From: Isoetes taiwanensis
Lineage: Eukaryota; Streptophyta; Lycopodiopsida; Isoetales; Isoetaceae
Assembly (NCBI GenBank): GCA_021234155.1
Contig: JAJEKV010000032.1
Location: 4,099,835 to 4,163,834, forward strand
Direction: 5' to 3'
Length of the DNA stretch: 64,000 nt
In this document: positions 11,260 through 21,948 of the stretch, one piece after another
Layout: each line of letters opens with the position of its first letter
Numbering within the stretch: position 1 is the stretch's first letter
Notes under the pieces: model-generated
The model's input: the letters and a program-made list of their open reading frames with translations, nothing else
Database searches by the model: none
What the model was told of the DNA's origin: nothing
Translations under genes and position numbers: made by a program

Positions 11260-11760
11260 AACTAAAGAAAAGGAAAAAGAACAAAGAAGCAAGGGAAGAA
11301 CAAGCAGCAACGCAAAACAATGTATCCATAACAATAGGCATTGGGGGCACAAATATCGATCCAAAATTGATAAATAATATCCTTGATTTCTTCATTGAAC
11401 AGTGTCTTGCAGGATTAGTTGCAACAGAGCGTGGATCGAATCTAGATTATCTACACTTCCAAGCCATAGCCAGACTCAAAACAGTAGGAGTCTGAGGTGC
11501 TGCAGCATTACTCAAAGTAGCTCATGAGGCCAGTTGAAGCCAAAATAATGTGCAGGACGCTAAAGGACACTAAGTTACATTGTTATGCAAGTATGCTAGG
11601 TTATTGCATGAAGGATTTTGGAAAGCCTCATTTCAGTATGCATATGCATAATGTCACTTCAGCACAATTCATAAGAGGCAAAGAAAAGTATGCGCTTTAT
11701 GGAGCAGGAGAAATTTCATTATTGATGCATACATACATTTGGACATAGACCAACGGAGGC
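11260..11760 (+). pseudogene. Replitron-like HUH endonuclease remnant
   Basis: The frame at about 11270-11494 reads SITIGIGGTN, ILDFFIEQCLAGLVATERG and then LDYLHFQAIARLKTV. This resembles the strand-HLHFQ block (HUH motif) of Rep-type nucleases. After one frameshift and stop, 11545-11748 gives CRTLKDTKLHCYASMLGYCM followed by KDFGKPHF. Its GYCMKD is a Y..K catalytic-tyrosine motif. Order and spacing fit the HUH endonuclease of replitrons as I remember that family. The first His of the HUH pair appears replaced by Tyr (DYLHF). Inactive; no termini found. The family call is from motif recall only. Confidence 0.6.
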
Positions 11761-12017
11761 AGTTACGTACACAAATAAATGGGCTAACCGCCCTCTGCAG
11801 GTTGTTTGGTAGGCAAATCAATGAAGATGTGTATCGCATCTTAAGTCACTATTCATATTGAGCGTTACAAATTTGACATACTACTTTTATTTATTTCCAA
11901 TTACTAAATAAATTCATAAATAAAATGTTTTTAGAACATATATAATAAGATCACATATACTACATATGTGTTACGTATATGCTATTTTACCTTGGTTAAA
12001 AGAAATCTGCATTCCAT

Positions 12018-12599
12018 ATACTAGCAACGTGCAACGTTTCTCAGCTACATTACAAAAAGCATACCTTATATGCACATAAAGGAGAAATTATCCAAGATGC
12101 AAAACACGTTTACTGGGATGGCATGTCCTATAAGATGCTTGGTGCCTTGTATGAGCGACACAATGATTGCCCTATGGAACGATTGCTTCAATCTCCAGTA
12201 TTCTACACCACCTGCTTCTCTTCCTTCTCCGCCTCTATCTTGCACAAATACCACAAAGTGGCTTCTGATGCTCCTTCCCCTCTTTTTGATGATGTTGCTA
12301 CAGCTAAATTGCAAGCGATTCAAATAGAACAAGAGCGGCAAGAAAGAGTTGCTCCTGTAGTATTTGCTCCTGTTGGGAAGAAGCTCGGATGTGAGTCCGC
12401 TATAGTATCAGAGGTGGCAAAGAAGATGTAGAGCTGCTCTAGTTTTAGTACTAAGTTAGCTAGTGCCTCACTCTCATGTCTTTTTGGGTGTGGTGCAAAT
12501 TTTTCCAATCTAGCCTGTTAAGAGGCTTATAAATAAGGTTGTATACCATATTTATTATTATAATAAAATATCTTGCCTTCGACGAAAAAAAAAAAAAAA
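12018..12599 (+). mobile_element. Retroposed sequence with unknown ORF and poly(A)
   Basis: An open frame from about 12072 to 12431 (GEIIQDAKHVYWDGMSYKML, then GALYERHNDCPMERLLQSPV, ending VSEVAKKM) is followed by AATAAAATA at 12562 and an A15 run at 12584-12598. That layout fits a retroposed transcript. A diverged copy of 12018-12180 lies at 21203-21440. I do not recognise the protein; it may be a LINE ORF1 C-terminus or a host-derived retrogene. Confidence 0.5.
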
Positions 12600-12929
12600 G
12601 AGCCCAGGCAGGTTGGACTAAAGTTAGTTTCAAAAAAGATGCAAGAAATAAATATGCTCACTATGCAAATCAGGTTGTCACTTCCTCAGAAGAGGCATAT
12701 GGGAGGGTAGAGCGGAGCAGAGGCTCTCGCTCACCAATAGAGAATCATGGTTAAGTTGCACAATATATGGGGAGGATGGAGCAGAGAGGAGGCTCTCCTC
12801 CGCCAAGAATTGCAGGAGTGCACAATGAAAGGGTGGAACAGAGAGGAGGCTCCCCCTTACCACTTTCTAGGGCTTGTTGGGTAGATCTTCCAAGAGAATA
12901 TTCTGGAGCTGATGTGGTAGACACACTGA
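12600..12929 (+). repeat. Three degenerate ~65-bp repeats
   Basis: Three related units (AGAGCGGAGCAGAGGCTCTC, then GAGCAGAGAGGAGGCTCTCC, then GAACAGAGAGGAGGCTCCCC) lie in tandem at 12706-12860. They sit just upstream of the L1 endonuclease and may be part of its 5' region. Confidence 0.5.
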
Positions 12930-15900
12930 TAGTGAGTATGGAAGTGGAACGTTCCAATTCAGTATTATAAATATTGTGTCATGGAATGTTCGGGGCATTC
13001 CCCAAGTAAAAGAAGCAGATTGTCTCTTTATTTATCCAACCTTTCTATGGATTTTTGTTGCCTCCAAGAACCCAAATGTAAAAAAGGTGAGGTACACACG
13101 TTGGCCTCCAATCTGGGTCATGAATACAATGTTCTTATTACGGCAGCTAAATCATATAAAGCTAGGGTCCTCACTGCTTGGAGGTCTTCTATTGATATTA
13201 CATTTCCTTAGATTGATAAGTTTGGTCGTTGGTGTTAAATGGCAGGAAAAGGGTCAGGAATGGGGTATTATAAATGTTTATGCTCACAATCGACCGGGTC
13301 AAAGGGGTTCTCTATGGGCTTCTATGCGGAGTAAGGTGATGCGACTTGGAAGTAACGTTGCTTGGTTTATGGTTGGTGATTTTAATATGGTGGAAGCCGA
13401 AGCTAATAGATGTGGTAGGGGATCACAAGTAAACCCAGGATTTCAGAGGAATTCAGAGGATTTCAGAGGGAACAGTGGCGACGTTCCTTGTTGGATTGTG
13501 CATATACATGGTGTAATGGTTGGAGGGGTTATGGTCGAGCCTATGCTCGTCATGATCGTGGCTATTATAATGTTATTGCTGCTAGCTTGGTATTTCCTTT
13601 TCACAGGACTAATCTTTTGGATAGCTCCATTTCAGATCACAACCCACAATAGTTTTCTTCTTTGCTGTCAAATAATAGGAAACCTACTAAAACATTTTTC
13701 AAGCTCAATACCAGTTACTTGAAGAATGAAGAGTTTAAAACGGGTTGTAAATATGTGTGGTCACAGGCATTCTCTCCATCGAGGGGGATGTTGGGGGTGG
13801 TAGCTGCTATGGTGGCAGTCAAATCTTTTGCTAAGGAATGGGGTCATCGCAAAGTGCTAGAGGCTAGAGGTCAATTGACAGCCGTATATCAGGAGTTACA
13901 AATATGCAGAGTTCAAGCTCCTTCTTTTGGAATTAGAGAGAAACAGATCCTGACAGAAATTAAGGAGATTGAGATTTAGCTAGAGCTAAGCTAAAAGCTA
14001 GTTTACAATGGTTTAAATCTAGTGATAGGTGTTCACACCTATTTTTTTAGAATGGCTAAAAGGAGTAGGGTGGCAACTTCTGTTAATTCTCTCATTCTCC
14101 CAGATGGCTCGGAGGCCTCTGACCTGGTGCAGCTAAAGCAACATCTTCATAATCATTTTGCAGCATTCTTTGCTCGACAGCACTTGCCTTTTCAGGAGGA
14201 CATGCAATCTGCTGTGTTGATTAAAGTGCGTTCTATTGTTTCAGCATAGCAACGTTCACTTTTGGAGACAAATATCACTAGGGATGACCTTGGTGTAGCG
14301 GCCAACATATTGGAGAAAGGAAAATGTCCAGGTCTTGATGGTTTTCCAGTAGAATTTTTTCAAGAGTATTGGGATTGGATTGGAGATGATATATATAATG
14401 CATTTTGTGAATTTAGAAGATACAGAAGTTTTGGACAAAATTCTTAATATAGATACCATTTCCCTTATCCCCAAGTGTAAAGAACCCAAGACCATTTCGG
14501 ATTGGCGTCCTATAACCTTGCTCTCTATTCTATTCTATTCTATTCTACAGTGTATTTGTTGAGTCGATATCGTCAACCCAAACAGGATTATTGCCTGGAA
14601 GGTGCATTCTTGATAATGTTGCCGCGGCATATGAAGGCATGTATTGGGCAAGATTAAATGCCCATCGCATTGTATATCTCAAACTTGACTTTGCGAAGAT
14701 GTATGACAATGTGGATTGGGGTTTTCTAAGTGCTTATTAGCCTTAGGGTTTGATATCCCATTCACAAGAGATGCGAAGCTACATCTGCCATCTTTCCTGT
14801 TGGTAGAGGGGTTCGTCAAGGTTGCCCCTTGGCTCCATTGCGTTTTACAATAGTGGCGGAGGTGCTTTCATTCTTGCTCCCCAATCAAAGTTTCAGGAAA
14901 TTGTGGGTGTTATAAGAAACTTTATTTGGGGTGGAAATGAAGCAGGAGTAGTGGTAAGGATTGTATGGTCTATGTGTATAAAACATAAGTTTGCTGGAGG
15001 TTTGGGCATGATTGATATCCATTTGCAGAGTAAAGTTTTGATCTCAAAATTCATTTGGAGGCTTCTCGTGGTAAGAATGATTCTCCTGGGTTATGACTTA
15101 TTGCACAGGCTCTTACCCACTGTATTCCTTTTGGGAAACTCACACTTAAATATGTTCTTCCATGGAGTCTATTTTATGAGTTGCAGCCTTATCATAATGC
15201 TTCTCCATTTTTAAAGGGATTGTTAGATTCCTGGCACACAGTTAAAACATTATTTCACATCACTCCAATCGCTTGTGCTCAGTTGAATGCACCTTGTTGG
15301 TGGATCCCCCTGGCAGACAATGCACCACTTTGTGTTACAGTGCACCCATTGGCTCAACGACGTTGGAAAGTGGCAGGAATCTTAGAAATTGCAGCATGGT
15401 ATGACTCAAGCTGGCTGCTGTCATGGGAGGCGTTTCGGCTAAAGTTTTTGTTGGGGTGATGGAATAGAGCTCTTTGGCAAAAAGTTGTTGACTATCTACA
15501 GCCTATTCTGCCACATCAAGCAGATATGTTGATATGGGTTTGTCATGAGGAGGTTAAAGAGTAGAAACTTGTGAACTCTATGTATAAGTTATTGCTTGAT
15601 ATTGATATTCTTCCTCCTTCTAATAAGTGGCCCCTTCAACTCCTTCCTCCTCAATGGCAGCAGATGTGGTCTTAGGCATGGGATAAGCTATTGGTGGCAG
15701 ATTCTTCATCGATGTCTTCGCGTTAACGTGCTTGTCCACAAACCCTAGAATATCAGATCAGTGTCCAGTATGCAAGCGTGAATCTGAGACCATTGAACAC
15801 TGCTTTTTTATGTGTGATCGCCTCAGACAAGTATGGGATTGGTTGTTCTCTCTTTTTCAAGCTTCCTGAACAAGTCAACAAGTGCTCTTGGCAATTTATC

Positions 15901-16232
15901 CAAGTTCTTGGACAGAGTTACAAAGCCGGGCTTTTCCTGTTGAAGCAGGGTGGTTGCTTTTGACTATCTGGAAAAGACGATGACTGGAATCTTTAAAGGT
16001 TTGGATGTGGCAGATAACCGTGTTCTCCAAGAAGCTCAAGGTCACATTGCTAGGTCGTACCAATGTTCTTCACTTGCTCCTCGTAAGAGGCGATTAATCG
16101 AGGAATATTTGGATGTGTGCTCTTAGGCAGGTTGCTTCACTCGGTGGGTCTCTGCTTATTCGCTGAGATTTTATTCCTGTCTTTGCACTTACACTTGTAT
16201 TTGATTAAATAAAGTCTGATGTCCTTCAACCC

Positions 16233-16262
<30 letters not shown>
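12930..16262 (+). mobile_element. Decayed L1 LINE with internal deletion, ending in poly(A)
   Basis: The endonuclease starts near 12976 (SWNVRGI, then MDFCCLQEPK, INVYAHN and VGDFNMV). RT motifs follow: KCPGLDGFPVEFF (14322-14360), SDWRPITLLS (14500), KLDFAKMYDNVDW (14688) and GRGVRQGCPLAPLRF (14810). At about 14871 the sequence jumps straight to LAPQSKFQEIVGVIRNFIWG, so the YADD catalytic block is deleted. The C-terminal region at 15181-16000 includes ASPFLKGLL and a zf-RVT-like Cys/His segment. The 3' UTR ends in A31 at 16232-16262. There are many frameshifts. The 5' boundary is uncertain. Confidence 0.85.
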
Positions 16263-16263
<1 letters not shown>

Positions 16264-17510
16264 AATGGCATGAACCCAATTGCAAAAGATATGCATATCT
16301 TAGTTCTCATGGAAACCTGGGAGCTTTTTCCCAAAAGGCCCTCATTTCACAGGCTATAATATTTTTCATTATGTAATGAATGTCACGGCCAGCAAGAATG
16401 TGGTGGAGTTGCTTGCTATATTAAGGATGCCCTTGCTCCATAATTGCACTTCATAAAACTGATATGTATAAATGCTACATTTGGGTCAAACTCCATTGCT
16501 CAAATGGCAGTGCCACTTTTATTATTGCATGTTACTTTCTACTTACATCATTACCTTTCTATAATGAATATGATGTAGATTACAATGATCCTTATGATGA
16601 TCTTAATGATGACATCGTTCAATTGAAACAATTAGTGCATGTTATTCTTCTTGGTGATTTTAACACCTGCACTGCTACAATTCAACTTATATTTGAGATG
16701 CGTGCATAGAATTCTATAAGAACATGCTCTAGGAATAGTGTATCGCCAAGCATGTGACTGCTGGTTGGAGAGCACTATATGCAATGCAGAAGGATTGTTT
16801 TTGCGCAGAGATTAATGATTGGTCACATAAAGCCCACTTGTTTCGAGCTTTAGTAGAACCTATTTTGTTGTATAGCTCTAAAATATGGGGGCCTGCTATT
16901 CGTGCTAGTGCTTGGGAGAGCTTGAAACGAGTGCAAAAATCTTTCTCACGTACAGCCTAGGAGTGAAAACTACAGTGCCATATACTACTCTTTTACAAAA
17001 GATTGGGTTTTGGCCTCTTCAACATTCTGCCATGAAGCGCCATATCCACTATATAAATAAGGTGCATCACATGAACGATAATAGGTACCCTCTTCTATCG
17101 CTTGCCATGGCTATATCTCCTTAACATTTGAAAAGGTGTTTGAAAGAGCATTGTAGTGCATAGTTTGCCCGCTAGTCTGTGCAACAGGAACAATGCATGG
17201 TGTTTGCGAGTTCTGATCCCAAGCTTTTGGAACACTATCTAGAGGATCGTTTTTTCAAACGATTTGGGATGTAGATGCCTTGGCCCAAGTTAAAACTAGT
17301 CATTATTAGGCACATATAAACCCCATTAGCTTTCTTCTTTATCATTGTCTAGTATCATCATTACTGCAAAGGCTTTTCCCTTGAAATTCTTTTGAAGGCG
17401 CGATTTTTTAAACCTGGAAGTAGTGTTTGTACTAGCCATTATATAGGTCCCATGGGCTTTAGTCGTTGATTGTGGATGAAAAATTCCATTCTATTCCATT
17501 CTATCAATCC
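16263..17510 (+). mobile_element. LINE (second family): endonuclease joined to RT C-terminus
   Basis: 16264-16709 encodes an APE-type endonuclease part (DMHILVLMET, KTDMYKCYIWVKL, HVILLGDFNTCTA). At about 16735 it jumps to the RT C-terminal part (GWRALYAMQK, LFRALVEPILLYSSKIWG, PYTTLLQKIGFWPLQ), so most of the RT is missing. A decayed 3' UTR with an ATTCC/ATTCT tail ends near 17510. The L1 poly(A) at 16262 abuts this element directly, which suggests the L1 inserted into its 5' part. Confidence 0.7.
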
Positions 17511-18497
17511 CTCCTGATGACTATTTTATCAATCTCCTCCTGATGGCTCGGCACCACATGATGAGAATGACTAAGAGACTCACTAGTCTCGGGTATGCTA
17601 TCTAGAACAAAAAAAAAACTAGCAGAAGGGCAGGGTTGAGGCAAAGGAAAAAATTATAAAATATTAATGTGTGCTAGTATGTTCACAGATATCAGTTGAG
17701 ACCTACAATGGCAAGCCTAGTCCAATGGAACGCTAATATTCTGCAAGGAACATCACGCATTTTCGTGATTGCGTAGCTTAGGATCTTGTCCATTGCAATC
17801 AAAAGTTTAAAGGTATTAAAACATGGTAAATAATAGAGATGGTAAGAAAATAAAGGACAGAAGGAACAAAGAAGAGCAAAATTATGTTTTCAAATGTATT
17901 GTGCTTCGATGGTGTAACATTATAGAAATTCGAACGGACAGTACACACCTATAATGAGCAGATTACTGCAACGTTCAGCAAGAGTATAGCAAACACACAG
18001 CTTACCTGTTGCCCATCTGTTGTGTACTGCTACATAGCTACATACATATGCATGCAATGGTGCAAGGACAACAAATTCATAATATCCAATGCACCTCAGA
18101 AGCGTATGGTACACAACCTTAATGACGTAACAAAAAGATAAACATGTCAAAGAAATCCATAATAAAATAAAAAAGCCACGTGCTAAGACTGAAGTGGGAA
18201 AGGGCAAAACCTGAGTACAAAGCTCAAACAAGCATCAAACTTTCACTTTGATGTAGTAGAAGTGTGCCCGTAGCAAATGCCATCCTCACACAACAAACCT
18301 TTTGAATTGATGATAAACCATAATGCAATGTCTTAGAAACAGAGATGCGATCATTATAGTACTTCTTGCATGAGCTTTCTAGACATTTGCCAGCAAAACA
18401 TATGCTGATAATGCAATATATTGAAAACAACCAATATATTGAAATAAGGCTCTTCATTAGATGACAAACAATGAATTATTGGCTCTACGATCCACCG
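17511..18497. other. Intergenic, no supported gene
   Basis: AT-rich DNA between LINE debris and the PPR fragment. Frames on both strands have hydrophobic, low-complexity compositions and no recognisable motifs. Confidence 0.5.
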
Positions 18498-18990
18498 TTA
18501 TTGAATTTCCTGCTCACATGCTTTGCCTGCATAGAGGTTTGCTAGCAAGACATATGCTGCATCATTCCCTGGATCAAATTGATATACATATTCTGCAATG
18601 CGCCTTCCCTGTTCTAATTTATGGAAAGTCCTGCATGAACCAAGCAAGGAATTCCATGAGGTGATGCTAGGACAAAATGGCATGTTATTAATGAAAGCCT
18701 CTGCATCATCCAGATATCTAGCCCTTCCCAAAAGGTCAATCATACAGTCATAATGGTCCACAACTGGTGCAATGGAACTGTCATGGCCCACAAAAACAAA
18801 ATATTGGCAACCTTGATCCACAAGGCCATCATGGCTACATGCAGAAAGAATGCTGCTATAACTAAACTCATCAGGCATCAACCTTTCCAGCTTCATTTGT
18901 TGAAATGCGACCAATGCTTCCTTACCATATCCATGTTGTGCATATGCTGAAATTATGGCATTCCAAGAGATCAAATTCTGCCTCAAGCAT
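18498..18990 (-). pseudogene. PPR protein C-terminal fragment (PLS class, E motifs)
   Basis: The minus-strand frame reads [56 protein letters not shown]. It continues with VDHYDCMIDLLGRARYLDDA, NNMPFCPSITSWNSLLGSCR and DAAYVLLANLYAG. These are consecutive pentatricopeptide repeats followed by the E region of plant PLS-class proteins, which bind organellar RNA. It lacks its N-terminal repeats and any DYW domain, ending early at 18498. Its 5' edge is the junction with the kinase sequence at about 18990, in a different frame, so it is a fragment rather than a gene. Confidence 0.85.
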
Positions 18991-20790
18991 ATGAACAACA
19001 TAACCCATCCTTGGTCTTTTGGATGCATCAGGATCAACACATCGTAGCGCTATGAGCAATGCTCTTTTCAATTCCTTCAAAGAAGGTCTCTCTTCCAATC
19101 TAGGATCACATACATCTTCAGATCGTTTGTTTGCCACCATTGTCTTCAACCAATCAACTAGATTGACCTAGATCATCATCAGTTAAGAAACATATTGTTA
19201 TAGTGAGATATGAAATTTTCTTAAAAGTTAATCTTACCTCGCCATTAGGCCTGCTATAGTCAACAGGATCCCTGCCTGTTATAGTTTCCAACATGAGTAC
19301 TCCAAAACTATATATATCACTTCGCTCATTTAAAAGCCCTGTATTTGCATATTCAGGAGCAACTTATCTGCAGTGACAATGTTTAAGGATCACACTATGA
19401 AGATATTATAAGGTGTTAAATGAAATACGAGTTAGAATGTGTACCCAAATGTGCCCATGACACGCGTTGTTATATGACTTTTCTCAGCTACTAGAAGCTT
19501 TGCCAGACCAAAATCTGAGACCTTGGCATTCCATTGGAAATCTAGCAAAATATTACTTGCTTTTATATCTCGATGCACTACTTTTGGTTCCAGTGATTCA
19601 TGTAAGTAAGAAAGCCTGTATAAAAGATAAAAAATAAGCATCAAATTCCTATATGTATGTCTGCTATATACGTGTAGAAGGAACAAGGACTTTACCCCTT
19701 AGCGGTGCCAAGCAAGATCTTCATGCGCATCTTCCATGTTGGAGTGTTCTGGAGATGGGACCATGAAGCCATTGCTCTAGATTTCCATTATCCATGTACT
19801 CATAGACAACCATCCTAAAGTGAACAAAGTTTAGCAAGCATTATGGTATAACCATTCAAAAAAACCAAGTTACATATATAACAGGGTTATATGAAACAAA
19901 GTTAACAAGGTCTGTGAAAAATGAAAGAGACCAACTCTTACCTGTAACTGCCTTCTACACAGTCGCCAAGCGTTCTGACCAAATTCTTATGTCTAACCCT
20001 TCCAATAGTCTCCACTTCCACTTTGAACTCATGCTCTGCTTGCCCTCTGCATGAATAAAATACTACAATGCTTCAGTTATGGCGATCAGATTATAACATG
20101 CTGCGAGAAATTGAAAAAACTTCAAGAGCATTACTTGTTATTAAGCAAATTCTTGATAGCCACGAAAGTACCATCTGGTAACTTGCCTCTGTAAACAATT
20201 CCATATCCGCCTTCGCCGATTACATTAGAATCAGCAAAGCCCTGAGTTGCAATACTGAGCTCTCTGAGGCTATAAGATTGGCCAAAGCCATATTGAGCAA
20301 CTTTTATTCTAGCTGGAGAGCCAATGGAACCACTGTTGAAAGAAATTTCATCAGGAGTTCCCATTCCAGACAACAGGGTCTTCTTCAAACTGTCAAAACG
20401 CATAATGCTATCTTCAATTTCCTTCTTAAGGGCAGCAGGGCTTTTTACTTGGTCCTTTTCTTGCAATTCACCATTATGTGGCTGATTTCTTGCAGAAGTG
20501 TTAGTATCATTGTGTATATGCACTACAACCTTGTCTTCAGGAGGCCCACGACGCCCAGAAAAGCTCGAATTGAGAAGGCTGCTGGACGGCTTTTCTTATC
20601 ACGGAGGTGGAGAGGAGGGAACTCGCCAAAACTGGGGCTCTGACACACCCCCTTTAAAACCGTCTGAACAGAACATACCTCCGGATTATGCATAGCAGCC
20701 ACAATGCCAAGCCCAGATATAAAACCCATGAGGCAAACTCCGGCACAAAATTTCTTGGGTTTTCTAATTTCGGTTCTTGGGTTTTCTAAT
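18990..20790 (-). pseudogene. RLCK-V receptor-like kinase, truncated and disabled
   Basis: A multi-exon kinase of the group often called RLCK-V (relatives of At5g18500/At2g42960). The N-terminus has a probable membrane segment (CAGVCLMGFISGLGIVAAM, near 20730). Kinase parts are SYSLRELSIAT, GEGGYGIVYRG and VAIKN (exon 20131-20555), [19 protein letters not shown] (19937-20046), VVYEYMDNGNLEQWLHG (19700-19815), [13 protein letters not shown] and DFGLAK (19443-19617), [11 protein letters not shown] and [11 protein letters not shown] (19238-19368), and [18 protein letters not shown] (18990-19165). Lesions are a frameshift after LEQWLHG near 19760, TAA at 19364-19366 at the Tyr of GTFGY, and loss of everything after HMLEAE at the PPR junction. 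Confidence 0.88.
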
Positions 20791-20946
20791 TTCGGTGACC
20801 GTAGGATTTGAAATTAGAGAATCGAACGGCTCAAAATGATTTTAGACGACATGGCATGACACGTGGCATAGCTAGGAATGCAGGAAATCGGGGAGGGGGG
20901 GTTAGGCAACCCTGCTAAACAAATAGAGTACGCTCATAGATTAGAG

Positions 20947-21055
20947 GCCATGAACCTATTTGGCTTCCAAGTCAAACCACTAATTATCTTCAAGGGCCAA
21001 GGCCATGAACCTATTTGGCTTCCAAGTCAAACCACTAATTATCTTCAAGGGCCAA
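20947..21055 (+). repeat. Two perfect 54-bp tandem repeats
   Basis: The unit beginning GGCCATGAACCTATTTGGCT occurs twice head to tail with no mismatch seen. It lies upstream of the kinase pseudogene in non-coding DNA. Confidence 0.95.
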
Positions 21056-21202
21056 CTGAAGGATTGCCACATGCTGAGCATCATGCGCAAATGAGGTGAC
21101 GGACAAGAGAGATTGTAATTACACTACTCTTTGTAGTTGGAGATCTCATGACAGGCATGCTCCCTACACCCCCAACCCCCACGATGTGGATTTTTTCTAA
21201 AC

Positions 21203-21440
21203 ATATAGTAGCAACGTGCAACATTTCTCAGCTACATTACAAAAAGCATACCTTATATGCACATGAAGGAGAAATTATCCAAGATGCAAAACACTCTCGG
21301 CTCGGCTACATTACGAAAAGCATACCTTATATGCATGTGAAGGAGAAATTATCGAAGATGCAAAACACGTCTATTGGGATGGCATGTCCTATAAGATGCT
21401 TAATGCCTTGTATGAGCGACACAATGATTGCCCTATGGAA
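21203..21440 (+). repeat. Second copy of the unknown repeat found at 12018
   Basis: Starts at TAGCAACGTGCAACATTTCT and runs to GATTGCCCTATGGAA, matching 12022-12180. Here a ~67-bp part (from CTACATTACAAAAAGCATAC) is duplicated in tandem, at 21232-21296 and 21304-21370. Similarity ends after CCCTATGGAA in this copy. Confidence 0.85.
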
Positions 21441-21532
21441 AGCGCAAATGCTCTCCATTTTTGTGATCCAAAGTCTTTTATTTAGCATCACCATAAACAT
21501 TTATATGTTTATCCATTAACACCTTGTGTTAG

Positions 21533-21672
21533 GCCCATCACGATCACGATGATGGTCTAGTGGTAAGGCCTTGAATTGGGGTAATCTGCACCAGGGTTTA
21601 AAACCCCCTGATCATCAGGTGAGAGACGTGGACACGGGTGAGAGACGAATCGCCTTCAAATTAAAAAAAAAA
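21533..21672 (+). mobile_element. tRNA-derived SINE, 140 bp, with TSD
   Basis: A head with an A-box-like TGGTCTAGTGGTAAGG (21553) and a B-box-like GGGTTTAAAACCC (21594) folds as a decayed tRNA-like body. A short unique body and an A12 tail (21663-21674) follow. Imperfect target-site duplications AACACCTTGTGTTAG (21518-21532) and AACATCTTGTGCTAG (21673-21687) flank it. A tRNA head, oligo(A) tail and TSD together define a SINE. The possible parent tRNA is not identified. Confidence 0.75.
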
Positions 21673-21675
21673 AAC

Positions 21676-21761
21676 ATCTTGTGCTAGAGTGCTGGTTAAC
21701 AAAAACCAAAGATGTGATCTTGTGCTAGAGTGCTGGTTAACAAAAACCAAAGATGTGATAA
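21676..21761 (+). repeat. Tandem duplication of a ~42-bp unit
   Basis: Two head-to-tail copies of the unit starting ATCTTGTGCTAGAGTGCTGG and ending AAAGATGTG. The first overlaps the 3' target duplication of the SINE. Confidence 0.93.
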
Positions 21762-21948
21762 CTTCGATCATTATATTCACTCGGGGCGGTGCCCAGTTTG
21801 CAGTTTATGCCAGAACTGGCCTACGCTTCACCAATTATCAGGCATCCTGCTCTTAATTGGTTCTCCAAAATAAATATATGGTCAAATTTACATGCATCAC
21901 ATTCGTTATATACAAGCAGAATTCCCAAGTCAATATTCTTCGTAAAAC

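Noticed and set aside
21549-21620. Functional tRNA gene
   Set aside because: Stems do not pair well, there is no plausible anticodon loop, and an oligo(A) tail with TSD marks it as a SINE.
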